NCBI GenBank assembly: GCA_037447655.1
Contig: JBBHKE010002642.1
Location: 1-64,000 of the forward strand
From: Zygnema cylindricum
Taxonomy: Eukaryota; Streptophyta; Zygnematophyceae; Zygnematales; Zygnemataceae
DNA length: 64,000 nucleotides
Reading direction: 5' to 3'
Part shown: one piece after another, positions 22,907-34,282 of the stretch
Layout: every line of letters starts with the position of its first letter
Numbering within the stretch: position 1 is the stretch's first letter
Notes under the pieces: generated by a model
Told to the model about the DNA's origin: nothing
Database searches by the model: none
What the model saw: the letters and a program-made list of their open reading frames with translations, nothing else
Program-made: the position numbers and the translations under genes

Positions 22907-25900
22907 TTAGTCACTTTTCAATTTTAATCCACAGTTTTCGCTACAATAAATCAACTTAGGGGAAGGTACTGGTTTTGTCATCATGTCTGCAATCATTTCT
23001 TTATCAGTTTTATGAACCAGTTTAATGATTTTTTTTTCAACTTTCTCTAAAATCCATATGCTTAGCTTTGAAGTGATGTTTCGGATTAGCTGCAATAGAG
23101 ATAGCAGCTTGATTATCACAAAAAACATTCTGAGTGCCCGTCTTCATGAACCCAAGTTCTTCAAGAAGAGATTTCACCCAAATTAATTCTTTGGTAGCAG
23201 CACAGGGAGCCATGTATTCAGCCTCCATAGTGGACTGAGCAACTACTTTTTGTTGCTTACTACTCCAACAACGCACCAGATCCAATTTGCAACACATATC
23301 TAGACGTACACCGCCTTAAAGGCACATCTCCATAACTGGCATCACTCCAGGTTGTGATGTCAGTGTGCTCCCCTCCCAAATGCAACCACAATTCCCTTGT
23401 CCCCACCAGGTACCTCATCACCCTTTTGGCAGCCTCCCAGTCTCTCTTTCTTGGTTCATTTAGACTCTTGCTGCGGACTCCTACGGCTGCAGCTATATCC
23501 GGCCGGGTACAATTCATAAAATATATTAAACTGCCTACAATCTGCCGATAAGGGATATTTTCCATAAATCTTCTTTCTATCTCATTTATCTCATCATTTA
23601 TGATCAATATTCCTTCATCTTCACTCCCCTCGCTCACTCTCTTCAAATCCATAGGAGTAGTACATCCGTTTGCTTTCTCCATTTGAAAATTTTCTAACAT
23701 ATTACCAATTGCTTCTTTTTGAGTTAGTCTTATAATCCTATTCCCTCTATCTCTCTCCATCTGAATTCCCAAAATGTACTTTGCTTCGCCGAGATCTTTC
23801 ATGTCAAAGCGGCTTCTAAGATCCCGTTTTAGTTGTTAATTTTATCTAAAGACTTGCTTAAGACGAACAAATCATCCGTATAAATAGCAATAAATATCAC
23901 TCCATCCTCATCCTCAAATAAATATATGGAGTGATCTAAACTAATTGTGATATACCCCAAACCGGTCAAAAATTCATCGAGCTTTATATTCCACTGTCGC
24001 GGGGCTTGCTTAAGCCCATAAAGTGATTTTATCAGTTTGCAAACTTTGTTTTCTTCCCCACTTTCCACGAATCCTTCCGCTTGCCTCATGTAAATTTCTT
24101 CTTCCAACTCTCCGTGCAAAAAGGCCGTTTTAATATCCATCTGGTGTATTTCCATATCATCCGTTGCGGTTATACTTAAAATGATTATAACATAAGGAAA
24201 TCTGACTACAGGTGCAAAGGTTTCTTCGTAGTCTATCCCCTCTTTCTAAGTATAACCTTTTGCAACTAACTTAGCGTTGTACCTCTCTATGATATTATCG
24301 GGGTTTAATTTAAGTTTAAAAACCGACTTACATCCGATCGGTTTTCGATCCGGTGGACAATCTACCAACTCCCATGTATTGGCTTCCATGATAGAGGCAA
24401 TTTCTTCATTTATAGTTGTGATCCACCGGCTACTTTCTGGAGTGTTTATGGCCTCTAAGTATGTTTGAGGTTCATCTGGGTGAGACATCTTTGTGAGTTG
24501 CTTATTTACTTGTCTTTCTTGAAGTGGTTTACTACTTCTTCTTCCCCCTTCAAAATCGGACGCCGGTATGGAAGGCATCGTTGGGTTTCGTTTAGGGAGA
24601 TTTTCAGCTCCCCTATCCTCCAATTCTGGTGTCTCATCTAGTTCCTCTTCCGTTTCCACTTCGTATTGTGGCGTTGCCTCGAATGTTGTCATTTCCTCCT
24701 TCTCCTTTGGTAAATCTGCAGATTTTTCTTTTTCTCCCTCTTCGTTCTCTTCATTTTCAAAGTCAAAGTCAGAAAACTGATCCGTTTCAAATCTGATTTT
24801 GACTTCCTTATTATATTTGAATGGATCAATGGACTTCTCTTCATTCATCACCACTATCTGTTTTACCAAAATTATATCTTTCTTTTTCAAGTCATACACT
24901 CGGTATCCTTTTGTGCTCTCATCATATCCTACAAGATATCATAGCTTCCCTCTCCCCTATAACTTCCATTTAGTCTTATCGTAATCCAAACTGTAGACTT
25001 GACTTCCGAACACTCTCAAACTAGACAAATAAGGCTTTCTTCCTGTCCACCTCTCATACGGAGTTTCCTCCTTATTTGCTGAAGTTAGAACTTCATTTTT
25101 GATGAAATTAGCATAGTTCATAGACTCCGCCCAAAACAACAACCCTATCCTCTTATCAATTAACATACTTCTCATATTCATTCTTTGTGCTACTCCATTT
25201 TGTTCCGGATTATAGGGAACAGTTTTCTCATGATGAATTCCTTCTTCTTTAAGATATTCTTCAAATTCCTTTGAGGTGTATTCTTTCCCATTATCACTTC
25301 TTATCTCTTTTATTGAGGTTTCATGTGGTTTTTCACTCCATGCTTTATACTCTTTGAAACATCTGAATACCTCTGACTTATGTCTGAGAAAGTATACCTT
25401 CGTGTATCTAAACCTATCATCTGTGATAGTTAACATCCACCTCTTCCCCCCATGTGAAGCATATCTAGCAGGTCCCCAAACATCAGTGTGAATTAGATCC
25501 AATACTTTCTCTCTCCTATATATCGTTGTCGTTGGAAATGGAAGTCTATGAATCTGCCCTTGGGCACATCCACTACAATCATCAAAGGTCTCATCATCCT
25601 CAAAAGTAATACCCTCCACTATTCCCTTTTTCTTCATTTTCTTTAATCTATCTAGATGCACATGCCCCAACCTTTTGTGTCAAAGAATCATCTCACTTGC
25701 ACACGAGTAGAGAACACTCTTTTCATTGCAAAACACAATTCTGAACATTCTCTGACTACCCTTCTCAGCTATGAAATAAACCTTATTATCAAAGCTTGTT
25801 GTGAAGATTCCTTTCCTAGTTCCTGTTTCAAACTCCTTTTCATCTAAGACAGTTGTTGAGACCAAGTTCTTACTAAGCTGTGGAATGTAAAGAATGTCTG

Positions 25901-27300
25901 AGAGTGTTACAATTGAGGCCTTTCTATTAACTAGAACCTTCAAGTCAACAGTTCCAACAAGACTTGTGGTTTCTACTCTACCATCTCCGTACTCTATCTC
26001 AACTGTTGGGATCTTTCTCAGTTTGGTGAACCACCTTTTATCTTTGCACATATGTATTGAGCCCCCTGAGTCTATGATCCACCCATCTTCAGGTGGAACC
26101 CTCTTACCTCCGAAAGCACACTTTTGTCTCCGTGGAATGTCAACATGCTCTTCAGTGATTTTCGGATTAAGAAGAAGCTCTTAAAGCTCCTCAAGCTCCT
26201 CTTCCTGTTCGATTTCTTCGTTCTCTTGCTCATCATGAACTTGAGTTAGGAAAGCCTTTTTCTTTCCTCCATTTCTTAAATTCCCTTGCCCATCTTTTAG
26301 TCGAAGATCTGCAAGTTTGCCACAATCTGCCATATAGTGTCCCGGTTTCTTGCAGAAGTGACATAATCCTCCTCGAGAAGTTCCTCTCCCCTGTCTATCA
26401 AATCTGCCACCTCCTTGTCCTCTCCTCCAAAGTTTCAACGATGATATTTCTCTCTCTCCTCATCACGCTTCCGCCAATCAGCTCCTGCAGATAATGCTTG
26501 AACACTTGGACTCCCTCTCCTAAGCTCTATTGTGTTTTCTTTCACTAAAATCATTCCCACTGTGTCATCCCAATTCCAATTGCTATCCCCAATGTCCAAC
26601 AATCGATTAATGATACTCTCATACTCTTTAGGTAGTTTCATCATTAATGTGTTCACTCTTTGTCTCTCAGACCATGAGTTACCTGCACTCTCTAGCTCTC
26701 CAAATAATGCTCCTAAATCATTGCAATAATTATTCATGCTTCCTCCATTATAAGTATAAGCTGCAATCTTGTTTTTTGCCAACTGTTGTTGCTGCAATGA
26801 TCCACTCTTATATTTGTTAACTAGGGATATCCAAATCTGAGATGAAGATTTTACGTGCATAAGGGAAATGGGAATGCCCTTTGCTACATTTTTAAGAATT
26901 AAGAGCTTAGCAACCTTGTCTTTGTAGTTCCACTTTTCATACTCCGATCTTTCGATCTAAACCCTTGTCGCCGTTGCTAATGGTGGTGCTGCCGATATCG
27001 CCTTCGGCAATGGTGTCACTTGAGTTGCAACTCCTCCCGTTCCTCCTTCCATGACAATCTCCTCTCCTTCCTCGTCTTCATCCTCAGTGATGGTGGCAGC
27101 TAGTGGCAGCTGTTCTACCTACTGTAGAGGCGGAGGTGCCAAAAAAACGCGTTCCTCCAAAACCCAGGTGGAGGTGGGCATCGAACTTGTCCGGACACTA
27201 TGCCCCATAGGCGTTTCTCAAATAGTTCTTCCTCCATCATCATTTCCCAATAAAGAAAGTCTGATCCATTCAATATGGGCACCCTAGAGGGTGGGCCCAT
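22907..27300 (-). pseudogene. Copia gag-pol, broken
   Basis: Gag starts near 27300 (NGSDFLYWEMMMEEELFEKR region) and continues to a zinc knuckle of form C-x2-C-x4-H-x4-C (CHFCKKPGHYMADC, about 26330-26370). Protease has its DSGGS active site at 26058-26072. Integrase follows with the GHVHLDRLKK and CSGC zinc region (25670-25560), then catalytic HTDVWGP, SDNGKEY and EQNGVAQ (about 25490-25190). Reverse transcriptase spans about 24480-23800 with YTDD near 23870-23880. RNase H follows with WSDASYG near 23345. In-frame stops occur at 26181-26183, 25680-25682, 24957-24959, 24939-24941 and 24246-24248. The frame changes within gag, near 23810-23830, near 23290 and near 23040. All domains are recognisable, so decay is recent to moderate. 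Confidence 0.95.
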
Positions 27301-27304
27301 AACC
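27292..27304 (-). other. Copia primer-binding site, initiator-tRNA anticodon-arm type
   Basis: Directly after the 5' LTR the minus strand reads GGTTATGGGCCCA. This is complementary to the anticodon arm of eukaryotic initiator tRNA-Met (GGGCCCAUAACC) rather than to a tRNA 3' end. The same half-tRNA priming is known for Drosophila copia. The ATG inside this site is in frame with gag and is its likely start. Confidence 0.75.
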
Positions 27305-28290
27305 TGCAATTATGTGGTCTCCATTGACCTAGAGATTGAGCAGCCTATGTAAAGCCTCTAGGATAATATTTGCCCCTTCTACTTTTCGGCTAAATAAGCG
27401 CCGCCCAGACACACAAATATTTTGACCACTCTCACCCCTGTGAGGACAAGAATCCCCTGAGTCAAACGCAAAAAGAATCACTGAATTTGCTCAGAGGAAT
27501 CATTGAATTTGCTCCTCTGAGTCAAACGCAAAAAGAATCACTGAATTTGCTCAAATGAATCACTGAATTTGCTCCTCTGAGCAGTAAGTTATGGTTGGTC
27601 AAAGATGACATTTATAGTTACAAGCTCCCTTAGAGAGAGGTACCTAAATTTCACTAAGTCTTTGTCTGCCTACTTACTACTTCCTACTACTAAACCCTGG
27701 TCCAATAGAAACACTATATAGTAAAAGAAGGTACATTGGGCGATGTAGTTATTGTACGGCCATTGTACGACATGGCTTTCAAAGTGACGCATGTCAAAAC
27801 GGGAGCCATGGTTCCTCCTCCTATCTTCTGCGGTATCCAATAGTATGGTGCCACGTGGCGTCGCGTGACGCTATCCCCAAAGGCCGCCGAAATTTTATTG
27901 CGGGTGGCGGCTACAATTGTGGTTGTCCGATCATTTGTATTTATGCAGTTTCGATTCGCTTCCATGCATGAATTGATTAATGCGTGTTTTTCGTTAGTCT
28001 GCTGCGAATTAGTCCTTTGAATCAATAGCTAAATATGCGTGAAACATCTCACGTGTATCGTTTCGATAGTAACTTAATGGATAAGGCGTTGGTCTATTTA
28101 GTAGCCTACAGACCCCGGTTCAAATCCGGCCAGCGGCAGTATTTTGCTAAAACTAGTAAAATACTTTCTAATTCATTCTGCCTCCTTCTAAATGATGCGG
28201 CAACCATGGCGTGCCTTTGGTCCTCTCTTTCTCTCTCTTTACATTCTAACTAAAATATAGAAGTGAACTATTAGTCACCTCTTTTCAACA
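27305..28290 (-). repeat. 5' LTR of the Copia element
   Basis: Plus-strand ends TGCAATTA...TTCAACA, so TG...CA termini on either strand. It contains three or four copies of CACTGAATTTGCTC (27470-27590) where the other LTR has one. It also carries a tRNA-like segment (28070-28130, plus strand) described separately. Confidence 0.92.
28065..28135 (+). repeat. tRNA-derived (SINE-like) segment in the LTR
   Basis: An A-box-like TTAATGGATAAGG (28074-28086) and a perfect B-box GGTTCAAATCC (28117-28127). Between them GGTCT (28091-28095) pairs with AGACC (28110-28114) as an anticodon stem would, and CCGG pairs across TTCAAAT as a T arm. The acceptor stem is absent, so it is not a working tRNA gene. 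The other LTR has the same A-box (22685-22697) and a decayed B-box. Confidence 0.6.
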
Positions 28291-28585
28291 CTCTATTTAT
28301 TTTTCCAATACAGACCTAGAAAATACATAAATTTCAACATTCTTCCGTACATAACAACGGGGAGTCACTCAAATAAAGTGACAAAACGTGACAAGAAGTA
28401 TCGTGACGTGACGACTCGGTTTTGGCGCCAGAAAAACAAATGGGTTTAGGACAATTATTCAAACAACTTAAAAAAATAGACGATCAGACGGCCACGATCA
28501 CTCCTTGATAAATGATTTGGTGAATAAGAAATAGTAAGTGTTGTGTATTGGGTAAAATCTTATTGCGATAAAAACGACACCGATA

Positions 28586-29320
28586 CACCGTGTATCGCTA
28601 TTAGTAATACGTTTTTCGCCACTTAGGCCTCTTCTCCATTAGGAGGTCCTAGTAAACATGCGGAGACGTCTATCTAGTGTTTACTGGCACGACGTTCCAT
28701 TATGTCGTGCCAGTAAACATTGTTGCTCAATTATGATTGGTGCCACGTAGGTTAGTTTTCAAATTCTTAAAATCTAAAAATATTATTCAAATGGAAAATT
28801 TGTACATTATATTTGTACGAGCAGGGGTAGTTAATTATTCGAACGAAAATTTTGCAACCAAATTTTAATTTTGAAATTGAAAATCAAAATTTCGAAACAG
28901 AATGGCAAAAAGGCGTCGCAAACTTTGAAGGTCAGCGGATGTCAGAAGGAGCGTGCGAGTATATTTCGGTCGACCAGCATACACCGTGTCGGAAGGCACA
29001 TGGCGTGTACGACGTGTTCGTTTCTCATCGCCTGTTCGTAGTGGATATTTTTTTTACTATTTTCGTGTACCAATGGTACGCGACCAATGTGAAGAAACTC
29101 TCCTTGGCGAGGAGAGTCACTTCACACTAGACGATGTGCGCAATTGCTTCACGAATGTAAAAAAGTGAAACATCCAATGGTCGATACTTACACCTATAAT
29201 ATTGGAGACTCCTAGATAACATGTTTCGTCATAATTTGTCTGACAAAAAAAAAAAAATAGTACGAATTTGTATGAAATCGTACGGCGTCTAGTAAACAAC
29301 CCCACTTTTCCTCTAACTTG
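28586..29320. mobile_element. Fragments of TA-MITE and TWA-type MITE
   Basis: A TA-MITE left end (CACCGTGTATCGCTATTAG) at 28586 is followed at 28624 by TTAGGCCTCTTC, resembling a Harbinger-like left end. A perfect 15-bp inverted repeat (GTTTACTGGCACGAC, 28679-28693 against 28704-28718) forms a strong hairpin. The right part (CTAGTAAACAACCCCACTTTTC near 29290) resembles the right portion of 42687-43415 but lacks its terminus. Confidence 0.5.
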
Positions 29321-29765
29321 TAAATCAACGCTCGTTACACGGGCATGTACCCTGTCCAGTTTATCATGCCCTTTTTTAATGCCCGTTACAAAAAACGAAC
29401 ACCCGTACCTTTTCCCTAGATGGTCCCGTACCTTTTTTTGTAGTTGTTCGTAGAGTGGTGGCAACGTTAGATTCTGCCAGTGGTACGGCGGTCGCGCCAA
29501 CGTTAGATTTTTCCAGCGGTACGGCGGTGGCGACAGCGTTAGATTGTGCCAACAGTACGGCGGTCTGTACCGCTGACGCACGACAATGTTACATTATGCC
29601 ATCCGTACGGCGGTCTGCACAGCGACGGGCGGCAACGTTACATTGTGCAAGTGGTACGGCCGTCCGTACTGCGGACAGACAAAAAGAAACTAAGGCAGAC
29701 ACACCGCCTGTATAAGGGTTTCCTGAAAGAAGAACAAAGTTCTCTTATTTATATATTGATGGAAC
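29321..29765. repeat. Composite dispersed repeat, copy 2
   Basis: Same order as 6605-8210: TAAATCAACG, a GCTCGT/ACGGGC hairpin, CCTGTCCAGTTTATCATGCC, a short array of GTACGGCGGT-based units (29455-29680), then CAGACACACCGCC, a TATAAGG box near 29712 and CTTATTTATATATTGATGG. The array is much shorter here and has no MITE. No supported protein. Confidence 0.65.
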
Positions 29766-30026
29766 TTCACCATAATATTGCTAGTACTACTGTTGCTGCT
29801 GCTAGTGCTAGTGCTAATGCAGCTGGTAGTACTAGCTACTGCTACTCCAAATTAATAAAAATAATGATAAACTTTCACATTTTGTACACTTCAAAAAATA
29901 AACCCTAAAAATAAGAAAAAAAAATCACATTTTGTACATTTCAAAAAATATGCTACTAATCTGCCTCTAGATTGGTAGTTATTCCCGCGTGAAAGCCTGA
30001 AACGAATAGTGTGCATTTTTTTTTTT
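29766..30026. other. Gene-free AT-rich spacer
   Basis: Short GCTGCTAGTGCTAGTG-like run at 29785-29845, otherwise AT-rich sequence with no recognised feature. Confidence 0.5.
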
Positions 30027-31151
30027 GGGAATTGGTCATGATAGTGACTGTTTTGGTTGCGCACAGACACTTACGTCATTTTGTCAAAAAATGTACGTTT
30101 GAAGTACACATTGGTACAAATAAAGCACCGTTGACTACAGATTCGACGGTCAATCGGTTGAACAACTTTGACTTTCAAAATATTGTGTCAACCGTTTAAA
30201 ATTTTGTCGCGCTTGCGAACGTCGACTTTCATAATAAAATAAAAAATTCACACGGCCGGCGAACGTTTACGATAACAAAACTGCGGCAACCACATGTAAA
30301 TAAAAGTGTTGCAGACGGTCACTTTTTGTCGTTACCTGAGCCTCACGGTGAGGGCACTTAGCCGCAACATTTCCTCGAAATCCACCAACGTGCGATTCGT
30401 ACAAATGAATATCGTCGTACAAAATGAATACCGCTCGCACCAAACCGAATCGACACAAAAGACAGTACCGAAAGAAACAAAACATAACTGGCGTGAAGCG
30501 AAAAACCATTTGGCGGCGCGATTTCGGCCAACGCCGATTCGCCCAATATCCTAATATTTCGTTATCAATGTAAGAATGTTGATTCGTAGATAGTGTGGCT
30601 CAATTTCGTCGCGAATGACGACGCGCATTTTTTTCATTTAATTTCAATTGATATTTTTACGTCGGTTCGTTTTATTGTAGAGTACAAAGTTTATTGCGTT
30701 TCGTGCGTTATAATAATTTCGTACAAGACTTATGGTACTTCAGTTTAAAGAGGTTTCGTTTCACTTTGCGTCTAAGTTCAATGTAAGGCTTAGACGATTA
30801 AATTTCAATTTTGCGGCTGTGCTCTCACTGTGGAGCTCACGTAACGACAAAATGTGACTCACTGCAACACTTTTATTTACATGTGGTTGCTGCAGTTTTG
30901 TTACCGTAAACGTTCGCCGGCCGTGTGATTTTTTTTTTTTTTTTTATGATGGTCGACGTTCGCAAGCGCGACAAAATTTTAAGCGGTTGACACAATATTT
31001 TGAAAGTCAAAATTGTCCAAGCGATTGACCGTCAATTTTGTACTCAACGGTGCTTTATTTTTACCAATATGTACTTCAAACGTACATTTTTTGACAAAAT
31101 GACGAAAGTGACTGTGCGCAACCAAAACAGTCACTGTCATGATCAATTCCC
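30027..31151. mobile_element. Foldback element with about 350-bp terminal inverted repeats
   Basis: The left arm (30027 to about 30375) starts GGGAATTGGTCATGATAGTG. The right arm (about 30803-31151) is its inverse, with substitutions and small gaps throughout. The flanks are T runs (11 and 8 T), so an 8-9-base T duplication is possible but not provable. Very long inverted repeats with such a duplication are typical of Mutator-like non-autonomous elements. The roughly 430-bp centre has no recognised coding sequence. Confidence 0.8.
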
Positions 31152-31969
31152 TTTTTTTTGTTTAGATCATACTTTGACTAAATTAGTGTGAACTTTTCGT
31201 ATGTGAAGTTCTCTACGTACTAAATAAGTAATTATATGAATTACACAAATAGTACTTTTTTGTCAATAACATTTTCCAGCGTCTACCTTTAAAGTCCCGA
31301 AACGAAAATCACGTCGTAGGTGGCATCTCAGATAATTTCTCTTTTCCGCTAAAATAACATATTATGTAAAACATTAAATTTAAAAAAATATGTATCGCAA
31401 TGATTTATGTTGGTCCCAGTAAGATATCTCGAAGAGTCTGTTCTATCGATATTCGATATATCGAATATCAAAATTATCGCAATATGAATTTACTCGATAC
31501 CCAACACTACTAATAATGATTCGCGGTGTACTGTACTTCTCTGTGAAAGAACTTGATGCATGTCATGGATCCGTGCATCCTATGCATCAAACGAGGAAGT
31601 CAAAACGACAATATTTCAACGACAACAAAGCGCAGCGTCTACTTCCGAACGGGCGGAGGAGCCACGCGCAGGAATTCAGGATCTAACCGTCGTTTTCATG
31701 ACCCACGGCTGAAAGTGTCTTACAGCTGTTCTCAAAAGTGCGCGGGATTTCAGGATCAGACCGTTCGAGTTGAAGATCCACGGCTGACCGTTTTTTAAGA
31801 TTTTCGTTCGCGTACAGACAAGGCACCGTAAGAGGCTTACGTTGCGAGGAGTAGAGATGACAAAGACCACAATTAAATCCCAAAGTGCTTCACGGGTTGA
31901 TAGCATAGATGTTTCATTCGTTAGAATTTTGAAAATTTTACTATTATGCATTATTTTTTTGGTTTTTTG
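31152..31969. other. Gene-free spacer with element ends
   Basis: Contains the right end of an AGTGTTGGGTATCG-type element (about 31440-31512) and, immediately after it, a TA-MITE right end (ATGATTCGCGGTG before TA at 31529-31530). Positions 31660-31800 carry two related segments (GGATCTAACCGT...CCACGGCTG and GGATCAGACCGT...CCACGGCTG), a decayed duplication. No gene. Confidence 0.5.
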
Positions 31970-32799
31970 TAGTGTTGGGTATCGAGGACCCATTGCCGAT
32001 ATTCGATATATATCGATTTTCAGGTACCGGATATTTGATATATCGCTTCGATATATCGAATTTCAAATCATCGCGATATATCGCGGTATATCGTATCTTC
32101 GATATATCAAAGCAAAAAAAAAAAAAAAATCCCACAGGTTTTCAAAGCCTCGTGACTTCGGACATTGTGACTGTAAAATCTTTGCCGGAAAGAAATACGG
32201 TTTTTTCGTGAAAGTCAGCGGAGTGAAGAGATCTCTGAGGTACATTGACGAGGTACACTTGTGAAGTACACGTACATCAAACGCAAGTACGATTTTCCAT
32301 ACGAAAAAGGTATGTTTCTAGATGTTTGATGATTTTTGAGATTTGATAGTCAGCTTACGTGGAACCATTCATATCATTACACGTATGTAAAACTTATTTA
32401 GAAAAGATACGCGATGTACCCGATGCTTCTGTAATACATAAATCTTGCTGTCCGTACTATTACAGAGACCTCCTCGTGTAACCATACCCCAAAAAAGCAA
32501 TCATTAGAATTACATAATTAGTAATTTTTGTCGGTTACATTTTGCGGCGTCTACCTTTAAGTCACGGAACGAAAATCACGGCGTACGTGGCGTATTAGAC
32601 AATTTGACTTTTTCGCAAAAATAACATATCGTATAAAAAAATAAAAATATTAAATTTAAAAAATAGTATATATCGCGATATATATCGCGATGATTTATGT
32701 TGGTCGCGGTACGATATATCGAGAATTCTCCTCGATCGATATTCGATATATCGAATATCGAGATTATCGCGATATGAATTTACCCGATACCCAACACTA
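31970..32799. mobile_element. AGTGTTGGGTATCG-ended element with a foreign insert
   Basis: The ends TAGTGTTGGGTATCG and its exact inverse delimit 830 bp. The outer parts are dominated by GATATATCGCGATATA-type palindromic words. The middle (about 32130-32490) is a reversed, diverged and truncated copy of the MITE at 46596-47262. No obvious target duplication or coding content. Confidence 0.7.
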
Positions 32800-33273
32800 A
32801 AAATAGCGTATTTCGCCGAAAAGCTGACGTAGCCAAAACAACATCCCAACGGCCATTTCACCAATTCATTCGCGTTGTTCACACTTGGAAAAATGGGAAA
32901 ACGGTGTCATCAATTTTGGGATCCGTACGCCAAATTTTATAAAATGACAAAAACGGAGCGGTGACGGTTGGGACGATCGGTTTCGACCCTTTTGGAGCGT
33001 AGCGGCAGACAAAAGATGCAGTTCTATGCGTCAAGACTCGACAACTGCGAAAACTAAACTGCAACTGTCGACCGCTATCGGACATCATGTTCGGAATGCA
33101 CTTTTTCGTTTTTGAAGAATTTCGAAAACGAAGCGCACGGACGTGAACCGTACAAAAATTATTTCCCTCGCAAACTAAAGGACAAATCACATAAGAGATC
33201 ATGTAATGTACAAAAAAAAAAAAAAAAAACCGAAGGAAAAAACAAAAAGGTCATGTCCAAAGTTCCTTCGCGG

Positions 33274-34274
33274 CATAGATGTCCTATGCGCATAAAACGC
33301 ACAGAGTAAACTAACGAATACTACGTTCCGTGCGCATAAAACAATTTCAAACTTTTAAAATTCGTTGGTAAAATGCGTACTTTTTTAACAAGTACTAATA
33401 AAAATTTAAATATTCAATACCGTAAAAAATCTGATAAACGCAACGAACTTGCGGCGAGCGCCGGAATTTACGGCGTTTCCAACGGCGACTTCCTTCTGAA
33501 GACGGAGTGGAGGACAGATGAAAATACGTGCCCGCAAATGAAGCAAAACGGCTCAAGGAAGCCGCCATTGGAGACGCCATAAATTCCGCGACTCGCCATT
33601 CAGATAAAAATACGCGTGCGAGACGCCATAAATTCCGCGGCTTGCCACTCAGATAAAAATACGCGTGCGAGACGCCATAAATTCCGCGGCTCGCCGCTCA
33701 GTTAAAAATACGCGTGCGAGACGCCATAAATTCCGCGGCTCGCCGCTCAGATGAAAATACGCGTACGAGACGCCATAAATTCCGCGGCTTGCCGCTCAGA
33801 TAAAAATACGCGTGCGAGACGCCATAAATTCCGCGGCTCGCCGCTCAGATAAAAATACGCGTGCGAGACGCCATAAATTCCGCGGCTTGCCGCTCAGATA
33901 AAAATACGCGTGCGAGACGCCATAAATTCCGCGGCTCGCCGCTCAGATAAAAATACGCGTGCGAGACGCCATAAATTCCGCGGCTCGCCGCTCAGATACA
34001 AATACGCGCGCGCAAATGAAGCAAAACTGAACAAGCGGTGAGCGGCGGAATTTACGGCGTCTCCAACGGCGGCTTCCTTCTAAAGACGGAGTGGAGGACA
34101 TATTAAAAATACGCGCGCGCAAATGAAGCAAACGTTTTTTTTTTTTTTTTTTTTTTATGTCCGTACAATTTCCGTACAGTATGTGACATACGAATTTTAC
34201 GAATTGTAAAAAACAAGCGAATACTACGTAGTAATCGGAAAAAAGTCCAAATCCGTACGAATAGGACATCTATG
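33274..34274. mobile_element. hAT-type non-autonomous element with 8-bp target duplication
   Basis: The terminal inverted repeats CATAGATGTCCTAT are perfect over 14 bp. Both ends are flanked by exact direct copies of CTTCGCGG (33266-33273 and 34275-34282). An 8-bp duplication with CA-starting ends is the hallmark of hAT elements. No transposase frame. The interior consists of two direct 100-bp segments enclosing a nine-unit 49-bp array in the opposite orientation. Confidence 0.88.
33571..34011. repeat. 9 x 49-bp tandem array inside the hAT-type element
   Basis: Units start every 49 bp from 33571 (GAGACGCCATAAATTCCGCG, then GCTCGCCGCTCAGATAAAAA and TACGCGTGC), almost identical throughout. The first 30 bases of each unit are the inverse of a segment in both flanking repeats (about 33453-33485 and 34040-34072). 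Confidence 0.95.
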
Positions 34275-34282
34275 CTTCGCGG

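Larger units (their letters stand above)
21999..28290 (-). mobile_element. Ty1/Copia LTR retrotransposon, complete but inactive
   Basis: 6.3-kb element on the minus strand: 5' LTR (27305-28290), primer-binding site, gag, protease, integrase, reverse transcriptase, RNase H, purine tract, 3' LTR (21999-22893). Integrase lying before reverse transcriptase defines Copia order. No convincing 5-bp target duplication was found. It carries several in-frame stops and at least four frame changes, so it is dead. No envelope-like frame was seen. Confidence 0.96.

Noticed and set aside
28065-28135. Functional tRNA-Arg gene
   Set aside because: Has A- and B-boxes and two arms, but no acceptor stem and an oversized anticodon loop; it lies in an LTR.
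33571-34011. 49-bp repeats resembling CRISPR repeats with spacers
   Set aside because: The whole 49-bp unit is repeated, so there is no variable part.
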